Of a stretch of DNA of 64,000 nt, positions 41,550-52,000 are shown piece after piece (the stretch's first letter is position 1; each line of letters begins with the position of its first letter). Position numbers and translations under genes: made by a program. The stretch spans positions 65,496 through 129,495 of the forward strand of contig CAZMBP010000054.1 of NCBI GenBank assembly GCA_964564545.1, written 5' to 3'. This DNA comes from CAJQQY01 sp964564545 (GTDB taxonomy: Bacteria; Bacteroidota; Bacteroidia; Chitinophagales; Saprospiraceae). The notes under the pieces are model-generated. The model did no database searches. It saw nothing but the letters and a program-made list of their open reading frames with translations, and was not told the origin of the DNA.

Positions 41550-41584
41550 CGCATTAACAACAAAAAATCATATAATTTATTCAG

Positions 41585-41593
41585 TACCTTTGA
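41585..41593 (+). promoter_or_regulatory. -7 promoter element for the TPR gene
   Basis: TACCTTTGA matches TAnnTTTG, 58 bases before the ATG. Confidence 0.5.
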
Positions 41594-41650
41594 TTATTTC
41601 CTTTCACCATAAAACCTATTTTTTTTTTACAAAAATCAAATTATAGAGTT

Positions 41651-42700
41651 ATGAACAAAACTTTTATTACAATTATATTTTCGTTTTTAGTTTTTTCTTT
41701 GACTGCACAAGATTCAAAAGGAGATAAAATCAAAGCCTTGATTAATGAAGGAGTTGAATTGCATGATGCATCAGATTATAAGGGTGCTATAGAAAAGTAC
41801 CAAGAAGTCCTAGAAATGGATAGTAAAAATTTGCTTGCTTTAGCCGAGATAGCATTGACCTACCACGTCACTCAAAAATATAGTGAATGCATCAATGCCT
41901 GTAAAAAAGCGATTAAGCATCACAAAAAAAATAAACAACTAGTTACGGTTTATGTCACCTATGGAAATACACTTGACATTATTGGAAACACTAAAAAAGC
42001 CAAAAAAATCTATAAGCAAGGCATTAAGAAATTTCCAGAGGCAACCATGTTGTATTTCAATTATGGTATCACTTTAGCAAAATTGGGTGATTCAAAAGAA
42101 GCATTAGAGTGTTTTCAAAAATCATCTCAGTTGAATCCAAATCATGGAAGTTCACATTATGTTCAATCTTTGATTGCGAGTGACTTGAGAATGAGAGTGC
42201 CTGCAATTTTGGTTGGTTGGAGATTTTTGATTTTAGAGCCAACAGGCGAGCGTGCTAAAATTATACAAGAAGGAGTTTCTAATTTGATGAAAGGAAGCGC
42301 CAAAAAAAATGGAGACAAAGGAATTTCCATTACCCTCGATGCATTAATGGTGGATAAGAAAAAAGAAAATGATTTTTCGATGATTGAAATGATTATTGAT
42401 TTGAGTGGCGCGATGGATTTGGGAGAAGATGTTTTGGAACAAACTGAGGAAGAAAAATTTGTAGAGAAAATAAACAAAATCTGTAAAATGCTTTCCGAAA
42501 ATAGTGGAAAGAAAAAAGGATTTTATTGGGAACATTTCGCACCTTATTTTAAAGAGTTACATAACGAAGGTCATACGGAAGCATTAGCCTACTTAATTAA
42601 ATTATCCACCAATGAAAAATCTGTTCAAGTTTGGATGGAAAAGAATGGTGACAAAGTGGATGATTTATTCAAATGGTCTGACAATTATGAGTGGAAATGA
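41651..42700 (+). CDS. exported TPR protein
   Basis: A 349-residue protein with a signal peptide (about 1-19) and three to four tetratricopeptide repeats (about 35-175): ALAEIALTYHVTQKYSECINACKKAI, LVTVYVTYGNTLDIIGNTKKAKKIYKQGI, and TMLYFNYGITLAKLGDSKEALECFQKS. The rest (180-349) is helical and ends in SDNYEWK, with no further repeats. It is probably a periplasmic protein-protein adaptor. The partner is not visible, and the next gene on the same strand (choice-of-anchor B) is separated by a hairpin. Confidence 0.82.
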   Translation: MNKTFITIIFSFLVFSLTAQDSKGDKIKALINEGVELHDASDYKGAIEKYQEVLEMDSKNLLALAEIALTYHVTQKYSECINACKKAIKHHKKNKQLVTVYVTYGNTLDIIGNTKKAKKIYKQGIKKFPEATMLYFNYGITLAKLGDSKEALECFQKSSQLNPNHGSSHYVQSLIASDLRMRVPAILVGWRFLILEPTGERAKIIQEGVSNLMKGSAKKNGDKGISITLDALMVDKKKENDFSMIEMIIDLSGAMDLGEDVLEQTEEEKFVEKINKICKMLSENSGKKKGFYWEHFAPYFKELHNEGHTEALAYLIKLSTNEKSVQVWMEKNGDKVDDLFKWSDNYEWK

Positions 42701-42703
42701 GAA

Positions 42704-42743
42704 AAAACGTTAAACGTTTGACGTTGAACGTTGAACGTTTTTT
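42704..42743 (+). terminator. AACGTT-type terminator after the TPR gene
   Basis: Imperfect stem of AACGTTAAACGTT with AACGTTGAACGTT, followed by seven T. It starts right after the stop codon. A related AACGT-rich stretch is at 11854-11879. Confidence 0.75.
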
Positions 42744-42803
42744 TGCTTTCCTTGGCACTATTTCTGCACAAAACTAATATATCAAATTAAAATATTTTTA
42801 AAC

Positions 42804-45113
42804 ATGAGATTTCCATTTACCTATCTTTTTTTATTTTTTGTAACAATAAACTTACAAGCTCAACAGTCCATGAACATGACACTTTTGGATAGTTGGGATT
42901 TGGACACTTTGCCAATGTCTGGAAATATTCAATACAATGAAGTTTGGGGTTATGTTGATTGTGACGGAGGAGAATACGCCATTTTGGGTTCTGCAAGTCG
43001 AGTTCATTTTATTAATTTAGCTGATCCTAATAATTTGGAAGAAATTGCAAGTTTTGCTGGCGGTGAAACAACTGTTTGGCGAGATATGAAAACTTATAAA
43101 GACCGAGCTTATGCCGTTTCAGATAATACGAATGAAGGGTTAATGATTTTTGATTTGAGTGATTTGCCAAATTCTGTTACTAAAACTTATCACAGTAATG
43201 AGTTCTTTGGAAAATCGCATAATATATATATTGAAGAAGCAACTGGCCGATTATATTCAGTAGGAACAGACACTCAGAGTGGAGGTGTTATTGTTTTAGA
43301 TTTGAATGATGATCCTGATAATCCTACACTTATGGCTTCGGTCAATTTCCCTGCAAATCCATCCACGGGACAAGGTTATGCACATGATATTTATGTAAGG
43401 GATAATATTGCTTATGGTTCACATGGGTACTTAGGATTTTTTGTTTGGGATATGACTGATCCTACTGATCCGATACTATTAGCCTCTCAAAATACTGGAG
43501 GGTACAATCATAGTAGTTGGGTTTCAGAAGATGGAGATTTTGCAATTTATGCAGAAGAAGTACCGATTGGAAGACCATTGGGTGTTATTAATTTGGAAAA
43601 CTTAGATAACAATTTTATAGAAATCGATCATACATTTAAATTTCCATTGAATCCGAATTACGATAATAATCGACCTCACAATCCATTCATCAGAGGCGAC
43701 TATTTATTTTGTTCTTACTATCATGATGGTATTCAAGTTTTCGATGTTTCTGATCCCTTGAATCCGTCCGTAGCTGCATATTATGATACTAATCCAACAG
43801 ATACTGCTTATGCTGGTTTTGAAGGGAATTGGGGAGCTTATCCATTTTTACCTTCTGGATTAATTTTAGCATCAGATGTTTTGACTGGACTTTATGTTTT
43901 GGAATTAGATCAATCTATTTCTTTGAAAACGATTGATCCACCTACGACTCCAGATATTTCTTCCATCTTCCCAAATACATTAGAATTATGTGAAGGAGAA
44001 AATGCTGTTTTTGAAGTGCCTGATGGATATGAAAAATATACTTGGTATAAAGATTCTGAAATAATTGATTCTGTTAATTTCTTTTTGGAAATAACAGAGT
44101 CTGGAACTTACTATGCTAAAATCAACAATAAACAATGTGAAAGTATCTCGAATGAATTAGCGGTTACTTTTAATGAGCAACCTGATATTTCAAACTTGGT
44201 AACTGAAGACATTGTAATTTGTGATGGGCAAGAATTTGTTTACGAAGTTCCTGCCGGATATGATGAGTATAATTGGACACAAAATGGAACAACGGTCGAA
44301 ACTACTAATTCAATAACTATTGCTGAATCTGGAATTTACCAATTGAGTGCTTTCAATAATGGATGCGAATCAGTAAGTGATGAATTCGAAGTTACATTTT
44401 CATTTAATCCACCTGTAGTAATTATTCCAAGTGGTCCTACTGAATTTTGCCAAGGAGGTTTTGTTAGTCTTGATGCAACTTTATTTGGAAATTATACCTA
44501 CCTCTGGGGCTTTAATAACCAAACAATTGATTCTTCTGGCATTACCAATGTGACAGAAGGTGGATATTATTCTTTACAAGTAATAAATGATGATACAGGA
44601 TGCGAGGCATTTTCTGGAATTGAAATTACTGTTTATGAACCTGTTATTCCTGAAATCACTCTTGATGGAAATTTATTGACTTCTACAGCAGCAGATTATT
44701 ATCAATGGTATCAAGATGGAACCATCCTTCCTAACTCGACTAATCAACAATTAAATGTAACCGTTCCTGGAGATTATTATGTTGGAACTGTCGATTCCAA
44801 TGGTTGTTTTGGAAACTCAAATATCATCACTATTGAAACAGTTTCTACGAATGAATTAGCTGATGTAAATGAATTTTCTATTTTTCCAAACCCCGTAAAT
44901 GAATTGTTATTTGCAAAAATAGAATTGGAAAAAACAATGGACTTCCATGTAGAAATTATCTCACCAAATGGTCAAATTTTAAAAGAAGAAAACAAGACTT
45001 TTGGCAAGAATGATTTTATCGAAATGGACATTTCTAGTTTCCCTAACGGAGTTTATTTCCTTAAATTAAATAATGAAAACGGAAGCATTATCAAGCGTTT
45101 TGTAAAAATGTAA
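42804..45113 (+). CDS. choice-of-anchor-B family surface protein with Ig-like domains and T9SS signal
   Basis: A 769-residue secreted protein. Signal peptide 1-19. A beta-propeller of LVIVD type covers about 25-380 (WGYVDCDGGEYAILGSASRVHFINL, AYAVSDNTNEGLMIFDLSDLP, VFDVSDPLNPSVAAYYDTNP), which is the choice-of-anchor-B pattern. Ig-like/PKD-like domains follow, each with a Cys pair (CEGENAVFEVPDGYEKYTWYKDSE, CDGQEFVYEVPAGYDEYNWTQNG, CQGGFVSLDATLFGNYTYLWG; about 395-650). The T9SS sorting domain covers about 690-769 (FSIFPNPVNELLFAKI ... FLKLNNENGSIIKRFVKM). It is expected on the cell surface, perhaps in adhesion or polymer binding. Confidence 0.9.
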   Translation: MRFPFTYLFLFFVTINLQAQQSMNMTLLDSWDLDTLPMSGNIQYNEVWGYVDCDGGEYAILGSASRVHFINLADPNNLEEIASFAGGETTVWRDMKTYKDRAYAVSDNTNEGLMIFDLSDLPNSVTKTYHSNEFFGKSHNIYIEEATGRLYSVGTDTQSGGVIVLDLNDDPDNPTLMASVNFPANPSTGQGYAHDIYVRDNIAYGSHGYLGFFVWDMTDPTDPILLASQNTGGYNHSSWVSEDGDFAIYAEEVPIGRPLGVINLENLDNNFIEIDHTFKFPLNPNYDNNRPHNPFIRGDYLFCSYYHDGIQVFDVSDPLNPSVAAYYDTNPTDTAYAGFEGNWGAYPFLPSGLILASDVLTGLYVLELDQSISLKTIDPPTTPDISSIFPNTLELCEGENAVFEVPDGYEKYTWYKDSEIIDSVNFFLEITESGTYYAKINNKQCESISNELAVTFNEQPDISNLVTEDIVICDGQEFVYEVPAGYDEYNWTQNGTTVETTNSITIAESGIYQLSAFNNGCESVSDEFEVTFSFNPPVVIIPSGPTEFCQGGFVSLDATLFGNYTYLWGFNNQTIDSSGITNVTEGGYYSLQVINDDTGCEAFSGIEITVYEPVIPEITLDGNLLTSTAADYYQWYQDGTILPNSTNQQLNVTVPGDYYVGTVDSNGCFGNSNIITIETVSTNELADVNEFSIFPNPVNELLFAKIELEKTMDFHVEIISPNGQILKEENKTFGKNDFIEMDISSFPNGVYFLKLNNENGSIIKRFVKM

Positions 45114-45130
45114 ATAGAATGTTATAAAAT

Positions 45131-45171
45131 AAAAAAAGGTCATTTGGTTTTCACCAAATGACCTTTTTTAT
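45131..45171 (+). terminator. terminator after the choice-of-anchor-B gene
   Basis: AAAAAAAGGTCATTTGGT and its complement form a perfect stem with a TTTC loop and a T run. Confidence 0.9.
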
Positions 45172-45278
45172 TTTGTATAAATTTAATTCGTTAAGAATAT
45201 TAGAAGTGACCTCCCAAAACAGCACATCAAAAAAATCAACTTAACTTTTTCAATTGCCGCAGGCATAATTGAAAAATG

Positions 45279-45301
45279 CTCCCCTTTAGGGGCTAGGGGT
45301 T
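45279..45301. repeat. CCCCTAAAGGGG-family repeat, single arm (copy 3)
   Basis: CTCCCCTTTAGGGGCTAGGGG, overlapping the mutS2 stop codon by two bases. No second arm is visible nearby. Confidence 0.7.
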
Positions 45302-47690
45302 AAAACTCCACAATCGTCACCCCATCTCCACCTTGCTCTCTAGGTGGGTGATAAATTTTAGAAATCGAATCCTTGTATTCTCTCAATTTCATTTTCACCG
45401 CTTCTCTCAAAGCACCACTACCCTTTCCATGAAGAATATGCAAATGAGTAGCACTTGTCATCAAAGCCTTATCCACAAAGGATTCTATCAATCTTAAAGA
45501 CTCACTTTTAGTCACTCCACGCAAGTCGATTTTTGATTCAAAAGTAGTTCCTGAATCAACAACATCTGTCTGAACTCTTTTCGAACTGATAATTTCCAAT
45601 GGTTCTTTGGCAGGTATAAGATCTTTCAAATGAGCCGTCATTTTCATGATTCCCATCAAAACGATTACTTTGTTTTTATTGATACTTTCGACCGTTCCAG
45701 TTGCGCCTCCTGATCTTAATTTTACAAAGTCACCCACTTTAATTTTGGCAGAAGCAGCTTTTGAAGCAGTTGGTTCGTAATAAACCTTCTCCCGCAAGCC
45801 ATCAACATTCTCAGCTAATTCGGATCGCTGTGCTCTTACGTTAGCAGCTAATTCTTTTGCCTTTTCAAGGTTCTTCTCCTCTCTAATTTCTCGAATGACT
45901 TTTTCAAATTCTTTATTATCACGAGCTACTTGTTGCAACTCTTTTTCCTTCACTTGAAGTTTTAATTTCTTCCGTTTGTATTCTAAATCTCGGTGAAGGT
46001 TTTCATAATTTTTAATCAACTTATCGAGTTTTCTTTCCCGATCTTTCATGCTATCGAGCTTCTCTTCAAGTTCCTGTTTTTCTTTCTGCAAATCAATCAA
46101 AAGTTGATCGACCGCTTTTTCATTTTTACCAGTTTTATGACGAGCATACTTTAAAACTCTTTTATCCAAACCAGTTTTCTTAGCAATCTCAAAAGCATAA
46201 GAACTTCCTGGTCGCCCAACTTTCATTTCATACGTTGGTGTCAAATTATCTTTGTCAAAAGTCATAGAACCGTTGACAATGCCATGAGAATTAAACGCAA
46301 AAATTTTCAAATTAGAATAGTGCGTGGTAATCACCCCAAACACTTTTCGGTAATTCAACTCTTTTAAAATTGCCTCTGCAATCGCACCTCCAATTTTTGG
46401 ATCAGTTCCTGAACCAAACTCATCAATCAATACCAAAGTATTATTATCTGATTTTTCTAAAAATGTCTTCATATTTTGCAGACGAGAACTATAAGTACTC
46501 AAGTCATCTTCCAATGATTGTTGATCACCAATGTCTGCAAATATTTTTGTGAAAATCCCCATTTCTGATTCTGGGTCAACTGGGACTAGCATCCCTGCTT
46601 GCAACATCAATTGCATCAATCCAACGGTTTTCATGGTAACTGATTTACCTCCTGCATTCGGTCCTGACAACATCAGGATTCGATTTTTATTATGAAAAAC
46701 TAAATCGAAAGGAACAGTTTCTTTTTTTATTTCTTTATTCTTTAAGTATAAAAGCGGATGGTAAGCAGTATGAATTCCGAAGTGAGGATGTTTTTTTAAC
46801 TTAGGTTTCGCTGCATTCATTTTTACAGCTACACGAGCTTTCGATTGAATAATATCAAATCGAATCATCAGATTTTGATAGTCCTTCAACAACGAAATAT
46901 AAGGTCGCAAAGTCGTACTCAGATCTTTTAAAATTCGATAAATCTCTCGTCGCTGCTCGGTCTCCAAATCAAAAATATCGTTATTGATATCAATGATAAT
47001 TTCTGGTTCGATGAAAGCAGTTTTACCCGTCGTAGATTCATCATGAATAATCCCTCGAATTTTTCTTTTGTGCTCTGAAGGTACACTTAATACTCTTCGT
47101 CCATTTCGATAACTTTCGGCATTATCTGTCAGCCAGCCTTGGTTTCGATACTTATTAATTACTGCTCGAAACACTTTATCTAACTCTCGATGTTTCGCTC
47201 CGATACCTTTGCTGATTTTTAATAATTCAGGAGAAGCATCAGGTCTTATTTTACCTTCTTCATCAATTACTTGTTCAATAGCCGAAATCAATTCAGCATC
47301 AAAAACAACATCTCGAATAATTAAATATAAATTGGGAAAAAGCTCTTGTCGAGCAGGTGTGAAAAATTTAAAAATATCTCGAATGGAAAGTAAAATCGTA
47401 TTAATTCGCTGTAGTCCTTCTGTGGTCAAAACGGAATCTTCAATGCTCAAATGTTTTAAATCATCTGACAAATCGGAATAAGACGTAAGCGGAAAATGTT
47501 TATTGTCATCTATGCTCAACTTATATTCACTCACCTCTAAGAGTTGCTGATGAATTTCTTTCCGCACGGTCATAATGGGTAAATTCTCAATGGCATTTTT
47601 ACCCAATTCACCTAGACATTCTTTCTGTAATAATTCTATTACTTTATCAAATTCTAACTTTTCGTATAAATCTTTTGGTTCCAGTTGCAT
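45300..47690 (-). CDS. mutS2: endonuclease MutS2
   Basis: A 796-residue MutS2 protein. It has a MutS-type ATPase with Walker A GPNAGGKSVTMKTV, TKIFADIGDQQSLEDDLSTYSS, and Walker B LVLIDEFGSGTD. A long coiled coil follows (about 505-610), and a C-terminal Smr nuclease domain (about 720-796: KIDLRGVTKSESLRLIE, LHILHGKGSGALREAV). MutS2 lacks the mismatch-recognition domain of MutS. It acts in recombination control or ribosome rescue in other bacteria. The ATG at 47690 (MQLEPKDLYEKLEF) is the start: an open frame upstream crosses the promoter. Confidence 0.95.
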   Translation of the reverse strand: MQLEPKDLYEKLEFDKVIELLQKECLGELGKNAIENLPIMTVRKEIHQQLLEVSEYKLSIDDNKHFPLTSYSDLSDDLKHLSIEDSVLTTEGLQRINTILLSIRDIFKFFTPARQELFPNLYLIIRDVVFDAELISAIEQVIDEEGKIRPDASPELLKISKGIGAKHRELDKVFRAVINKYRNQGWLTDNAESYRNGRRVLSVPSEHKRKIRGIIHDESTTGKTAFIEPEIIIDINNDIFDLETEQRREIYRILKDLSTTLRPYISLLKDYQNLMIRFDIIQSKARVAVKMNAAKPKLKKHPHFGIHTAYHPLLYLKNKEIKKETVPFDLVFHNKNRILMLSGPNAGGKSVTMKTVGLMQLMLQAGMLVPVDPESEMGIFTKIFADIGDQQSLEDDLSTYSSRLQNMKTFLEKSDNNTLVLIDEFGSGTDPKIGGAIAEAILKELNYRKVFGVITTHYSNLKIFAFNSHGIVNGSMTFDKDNLTPTYEMKVGRPGSSYAFEIAKKTGLDKRVLKYARHKTGKNEKAVDQLLIDLQKEKQELEEKLDSMKDRERKLDKLIKNYENLHRDLEYKRKKLKLQVKEKELQQVARDNKEFEKVIREIREEKNLEKAKELAANVRAQRSELAENVDGLREKVYYEPTASKAASAKIKVGDFVKLRSGGATGTVESINKNKVIVLMGIMKMTAHLKDLIPAKEPLEIISSKRVQTDVVDSGTTFESKIDLRGVTKSESLRLIESFVDKALMTSATHLHILHGKGSGALREAVKMKLREYKDSISKIYHPPREQGGDGVTIVEF

Positions 47691-47736
47691 GGTCTCTAAT
47701 CTATTTCTGATTTTTATTTTCAACAAAACAATTATA

Positions 47737-47745
47737 ACAAAAGTA
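47737..47745 (-). promoter_or_regulatory. -7 promoter element for mutS2
   Basis: TACTTTTGT on the minus strand, 47 bases before the ATG at 47690, matches TAnnTTTG. Confidence 0.5.
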
Positions 47746-47804
47746 CGGAGATAAAGTTCCATACTTGATTTTTCTTAACAGATAATTCCAAGATTAAAAA
47801 AATC

Positions 47805-49031
47805 TTACTTGTCATTTCTTTTCCAAAACTTCCAACCTGGGTTATCTTTTTTTTGAGGTTCAATTAATTCTTCAATATCTTTTATAAGTCGATTTCCTTC
47901 TTCAGGTGCTGCTTTCCACATCTTACTAAGGAATGTCTTATAATCTTCCCCTTTAGTATTTAGGTTATTAGGATTCGCTCCCATAGAAAGATAAAATTGA
48001 ACTCTGTCCTTTTGTACTTCAAGTTCTTCTAGTGCTTTATTATAAGTGTTTTCATCTCTATCTTTAGTTCTTTTCACCCTAAACATAGCACTTGAACAAC
48101 TTGCAATTGCTTGTTGTAAAGCCGTTTCTCCTCTCCAATGAAAAACATCAACTGAAGCACCATGCTTTACCAAACATTCAACCACATCTTTTTTGAGATA
48201 TGCACCTGAGCAATATAACATCGCTTTCGAAAAATCTCCTCCTCTACCGATTGCATATTCAATCATTTCAATATTACCACAATGAGCTGTTAGATCTACG
48301 AAATTTCTATTATAGTCATCTATCCGGTGATTAATATCGTATTCACCACTTGATATAATTTCTTTTAATTTTTCATTCTCGTTAGTCCTTAAAAGTTGGG
48401 ATATGTAATCAGCTAATAATTCTTTTTGCCAAGGTTTGTATTTTCCATATTTTGGTAAAACCTTTTGCATCTGAGGAACTTGGAATTCATTCTCTAATAT
48501 ATTTTTTTCAATAAATAATTTCGCTCGCTCTCCTAAATCTTTATATAAATTACCATAATCAACCTCTCCAATCGCATCATATTCCATTAACCTTTGACCA
48601 TGCATTACGATCACCAAACCATGTTCCTCATCTCCTTTGTAACCACAACTTAATTCATAATATGAGAAATCATCTTTGTGCTCCCTAAGAATAGATATTT
48701 CTTGAATGAGCAAAACTTTGCCTAAATTTTCGGGATTCAAATCCTTAGGAAACCAATCATACATTCCACATCGCTCACCATAATCTTGATTAATCGGATT
48801 TAGCGCTTTACAAGTAGATTCAAGCACCTTTTCCTCATTGTTAATTATATAGTTTAAGGTATTAAGTTGCTCTGGTAATGGATCAGGATCGTAAGTTTTG
48901 TAATCAACTATTTTTACATTTGGAATGGCATATTGTTGATCCATATTTTCCCTCCATTTTAAATTGGAGTTAAAAATCGTTTTGAGATCTAGTTTAAATT
49001 CCCAATCACCATTAAATGTAAACTCTTTCAT
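47805..49031 (-). CDS. ankyrin-repeat protein, possibly an immunity-type protein
   Basis: A 408-residue cytoplasmic protein with no signal peptide. The N-terminal half (about 1-200) begins MKEFTFNGDWEFKLDL and contains YELSCGYKGDEEHGLVIVMHGQRLMEYDAIGEVDYG, a pattern like DUF6985-type or other immunity-like domains. The C-terminal half (about 225-350) holds ankyrin-type repeats (DLTAHCGNIEMIEYAIGRGGD, KKDVVECLVKHGASVDV, GETALQQAIASCSS). Such domains are frequent in polymorphic-toxin immunity proteins, but no toxin gene is next to it. That role is inference. It lies between mutS2 and a large BNR protein on the same strand. Confidence 0.7.
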   Translation of the reverse strand: MKEFTFNGDWEFKLDLKTIFNSNLKWRENMDQQYAIPNVKIVDYKTYDPDPLPEQLNTLNYIINNEEKVLESTCKALNPINQDYGERCGMYDWFPKDLNPENLGKVLLIQEISILREHKDDFSYYELSCGYKGDEEHGLVIVMHGQRLMEYDAIGEVDYGNLYKDLGERAKLFIEKNILENEFQVPQMQKVLPKYGKYKPWQKELLADYISQLLRTNENEKLKEIISSGEYDINHRIDDYNRNFVDLTAHCGNIEMIEYAIGRGGDFSKAMLYCSGAYLKKDVVECLVKHGASVDVFHWRGETALQQAIASCSSAMFRVKRTKDRDENTYNKALEELEVQKDRVQFYLSMGANPNNLNTKGEDYKTFLSKMWKAAPEEGNRLIKDIEELIEPQKKDNPGWKFWKRNDK

Positions 49032-49052
49032 TTTGACTTTGAAATTTTATAA

Positions 49053-52000
49053 TTACAGTTTTACAATTCTTCCTTCTCTCTTTCCATGCTCACTTTTTAT
49101 TTGGTAAAAAATAACTCCTGAATATCTATTTTCTGAAAAATCAATTTCAATTAAATTCATTCCTTTTTGCAGAATAGAATTGTTAGTTTTTAAAATCCTT
49201 CCAACTTCATCGTAAAAAATAATTTCTGCTGACTCCTCTTTTTCACTTTGAATGTCCATCAAAGTTTTTTGAGAAAATGGATTTGGAGAAAAACTAATTC
49301 CTGAAAGTGAATTTTCAATTTCTTCAAAAAATTCAAGACCTATCCTTAAATGATCCTTTTCTTGATTGCAAGCTACGGTCTGTAATTCTTGGTCAGTAAT
49401 TTTTAATACTTCTTTTAAAGTGGTTTCTTTTTTCACCTTAAATACCAAAGTAAATAATTGCGTTTCATCTTCAACGGTAAGCGCTTCACCTGATACCCAA
49501 TTCATCAAGACCAATCCTTTTTCTAAATCATTAGTTCCAAAATATTCTTTAGGAAAATTACTTTTCTCATTAGATTTTGCTTCAACAAATTCCAAAGCAG
49601 AGTCGTCAAAATCCAACGTCATTTGATAGCCAGCGATTGTTTTGAAATCTTTGGCAAAAAATGGAATTTCAACCTGCTCTCCTTTTTTCATTTTTTGATT
49701 TTCTAACAATAAATATACGTATTCATTTGTCCGAGTTTCTACAGGTGTATTTGTGGTAAAAAGCGTGGCAGTTGAATTTACATCTCCCATTTTTATAGCA
49801 ACAAAATCTGCATCATTTCTATCCGATGAGATTTGGGAAAAACTAATCGACTCCTCAAAATTATTTAAATCAACAGGGTTTGGAAAAACAAAATCATTTG
49901 GAACAAAACGCCAAGATTCAGTCCCTCCAAATTCTGTATTAATATTTAAAATTACTAATCTAATTTTCACAATATCAAGAACCGTAATCGTACCACTATT
50001 ATTCACATCAGCTGCAATCATTTGATATGGCGAATCAAATAATTCTAATCCCAAAATATGTTCCTGAATGTCAACCATATCAAAAACATTAACTCCATTT
50101 TTGACATTATCCAATTTCTCAGGACGAATTTCAAAGGAAGTTCCACTCATCACTTCATAATTAAACACGCCAAAATTATCTGTTATTAAAGTAGTAGATG
50201 CTCCTCCACTAATAACTACATCTACTTCTTTTACTGCCTCATCTTCTTCCGTAAATATGCTACCCTGTACTGATAACATATGTTCTCCTATTTTTACTTG
50301 CGATTCATTTGGTGTAGACCATCCACGCATATTCGAAAATCCTACAGATTGAATTCCACAAACGAAGGTAGAATCATTTTGCGATTCGAATCGACAATCT
50401 CCATCTGTATCTACCACAATAGTTTCTGTACCAGAACAATCTCTACCTTTATAAACCGCAACATTATCAAAAGTAACATTCGTCTCGCTAGTTCTAAACG
50501 ACAATCCATTTCCATTTTGTAACGGATTATCATCAGTTATATCAGCTACTCTTTGATCAGCTATATATACAGAAATACGTCCAATCTCAGGATCATAAAT
50601 CACTTTACATTTCATCATTTCATCCGTAAGAATGGTAACATCTTCTATCAATAAAGTCTCGTAATCTCCCGCTGAATTTGTTTTAAAAATTCTTATTCGA
50701 TCTTGATCTTCGTAAAAATAAATCAGATAAGAATTCCCTCGATAATCTTGAGTTAAGTCATCAGCAAAAATATGCATACCAGCTTTTTGTTCCGATCCAT
50801 TTCCATCAAAAGTCATTTCCCATTGATACAAAAATGAGGTGGAATTATCTTGAGTTAAATTAATATCTAATTGAGTATTTTGAGCAGTAGAATTTGACTG
50901 TAAAAGTGCTCCATTTTGAACCAGCCAATCACCCGAATTTACTGTCCACTCTTGGTGCAGATTAGCTTGCTCAAAATCATCCGAAACAAAGCCTCTTGAA
51001 TTATTACCACGCCAATCTGTTCCATCAAAATCTTTAATCGTATAAAAGCATTTTTGAAATACGCATGCACTAGGAAGGTCTTCGAAGTTTGCTTCAAAAT
51101 CATCTGGGTACCATTCTCCAATTTGGTCAATTTTAGCTACAAAAATATCTTGTTCATGCAAAAGATCTGTTTCGTAAACTCCATTTCCATGAGTAGCTAT
51201 CCTCAGTTTTCGAGTCGCTGCGGTATAACTTAATGACATCACCATGCAAGCATCAGGAAGCCCTGTTGAATAAGTCATCCAAGTATCTCCTCCATCAGTT
51301 GAGACAAAAACACCTATATCATTTCCAACATAAAGGTGTTGCGTATTTTCAGGATCAATAAAAATTGTATTAGTCGGAACATCAGGTAAATCCTCTCCTA
51401 AGGAATTCCAAGTCGTTCCTCCATTTTCAGTTTTGTAAACGTGAGACAACAAATCATATCCTCCAAAAACGGTGTAAACCACATTATTATCACAAGGATC
51501 TACCATCACCTCCATCGGAAAACGATCAGGTAAACCATTGGTTACTTCTGTCCAAGTATCTCCTCCATTTTCAGATTTAAACATTTTGGCAGGTGAGGTA
51601 TATAGCGGTGCAGTTCCTGCAAAAACTAAATTATGATCAGTTGGAGAAGCAGCTAAACAATTAACTGGATTATCTCCATCCAGAGGGTTTCCTCCATTAG
51701 TAGCTGTTCGAGTTGTTCCATTTTCAATCGTGTAAACAATATTGGAAGCACCGTAAAGTCTTTGATTTGGACTACTAGGTGCAAAGCAAATTGGTGCTGA
51801 AAAATTAGAAAGACATGCTGGGTCTACCCCTCCGCATCCTGGTAAAATGCCAGTATTACTATTGAAACTTTCCGCTTTGTCATTCGAATAAAATAATCGC
51901 ATATAATATAACGACCCCCATGCACTTCTATCATCATTAGGATCGATGACGGTTCCAAAACCATCACCCCCAATTTTTCTTTCCCAAGCTAAACCTCCTC

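Noticed and set aside
5062..45301. CRISPR array suggested by the many short repeats
   Set aside because: The repeats are palindromes in different intergenic sites and not regularly spaced units with unique spacers. There are no cas genes.
47691..47762. 24-residue N-terminal extension of MutS2
   Set aside because: The extension crosses the promoter -7 element at 47737-47745, and MQLEPKDLYEKLEF is the usual start.
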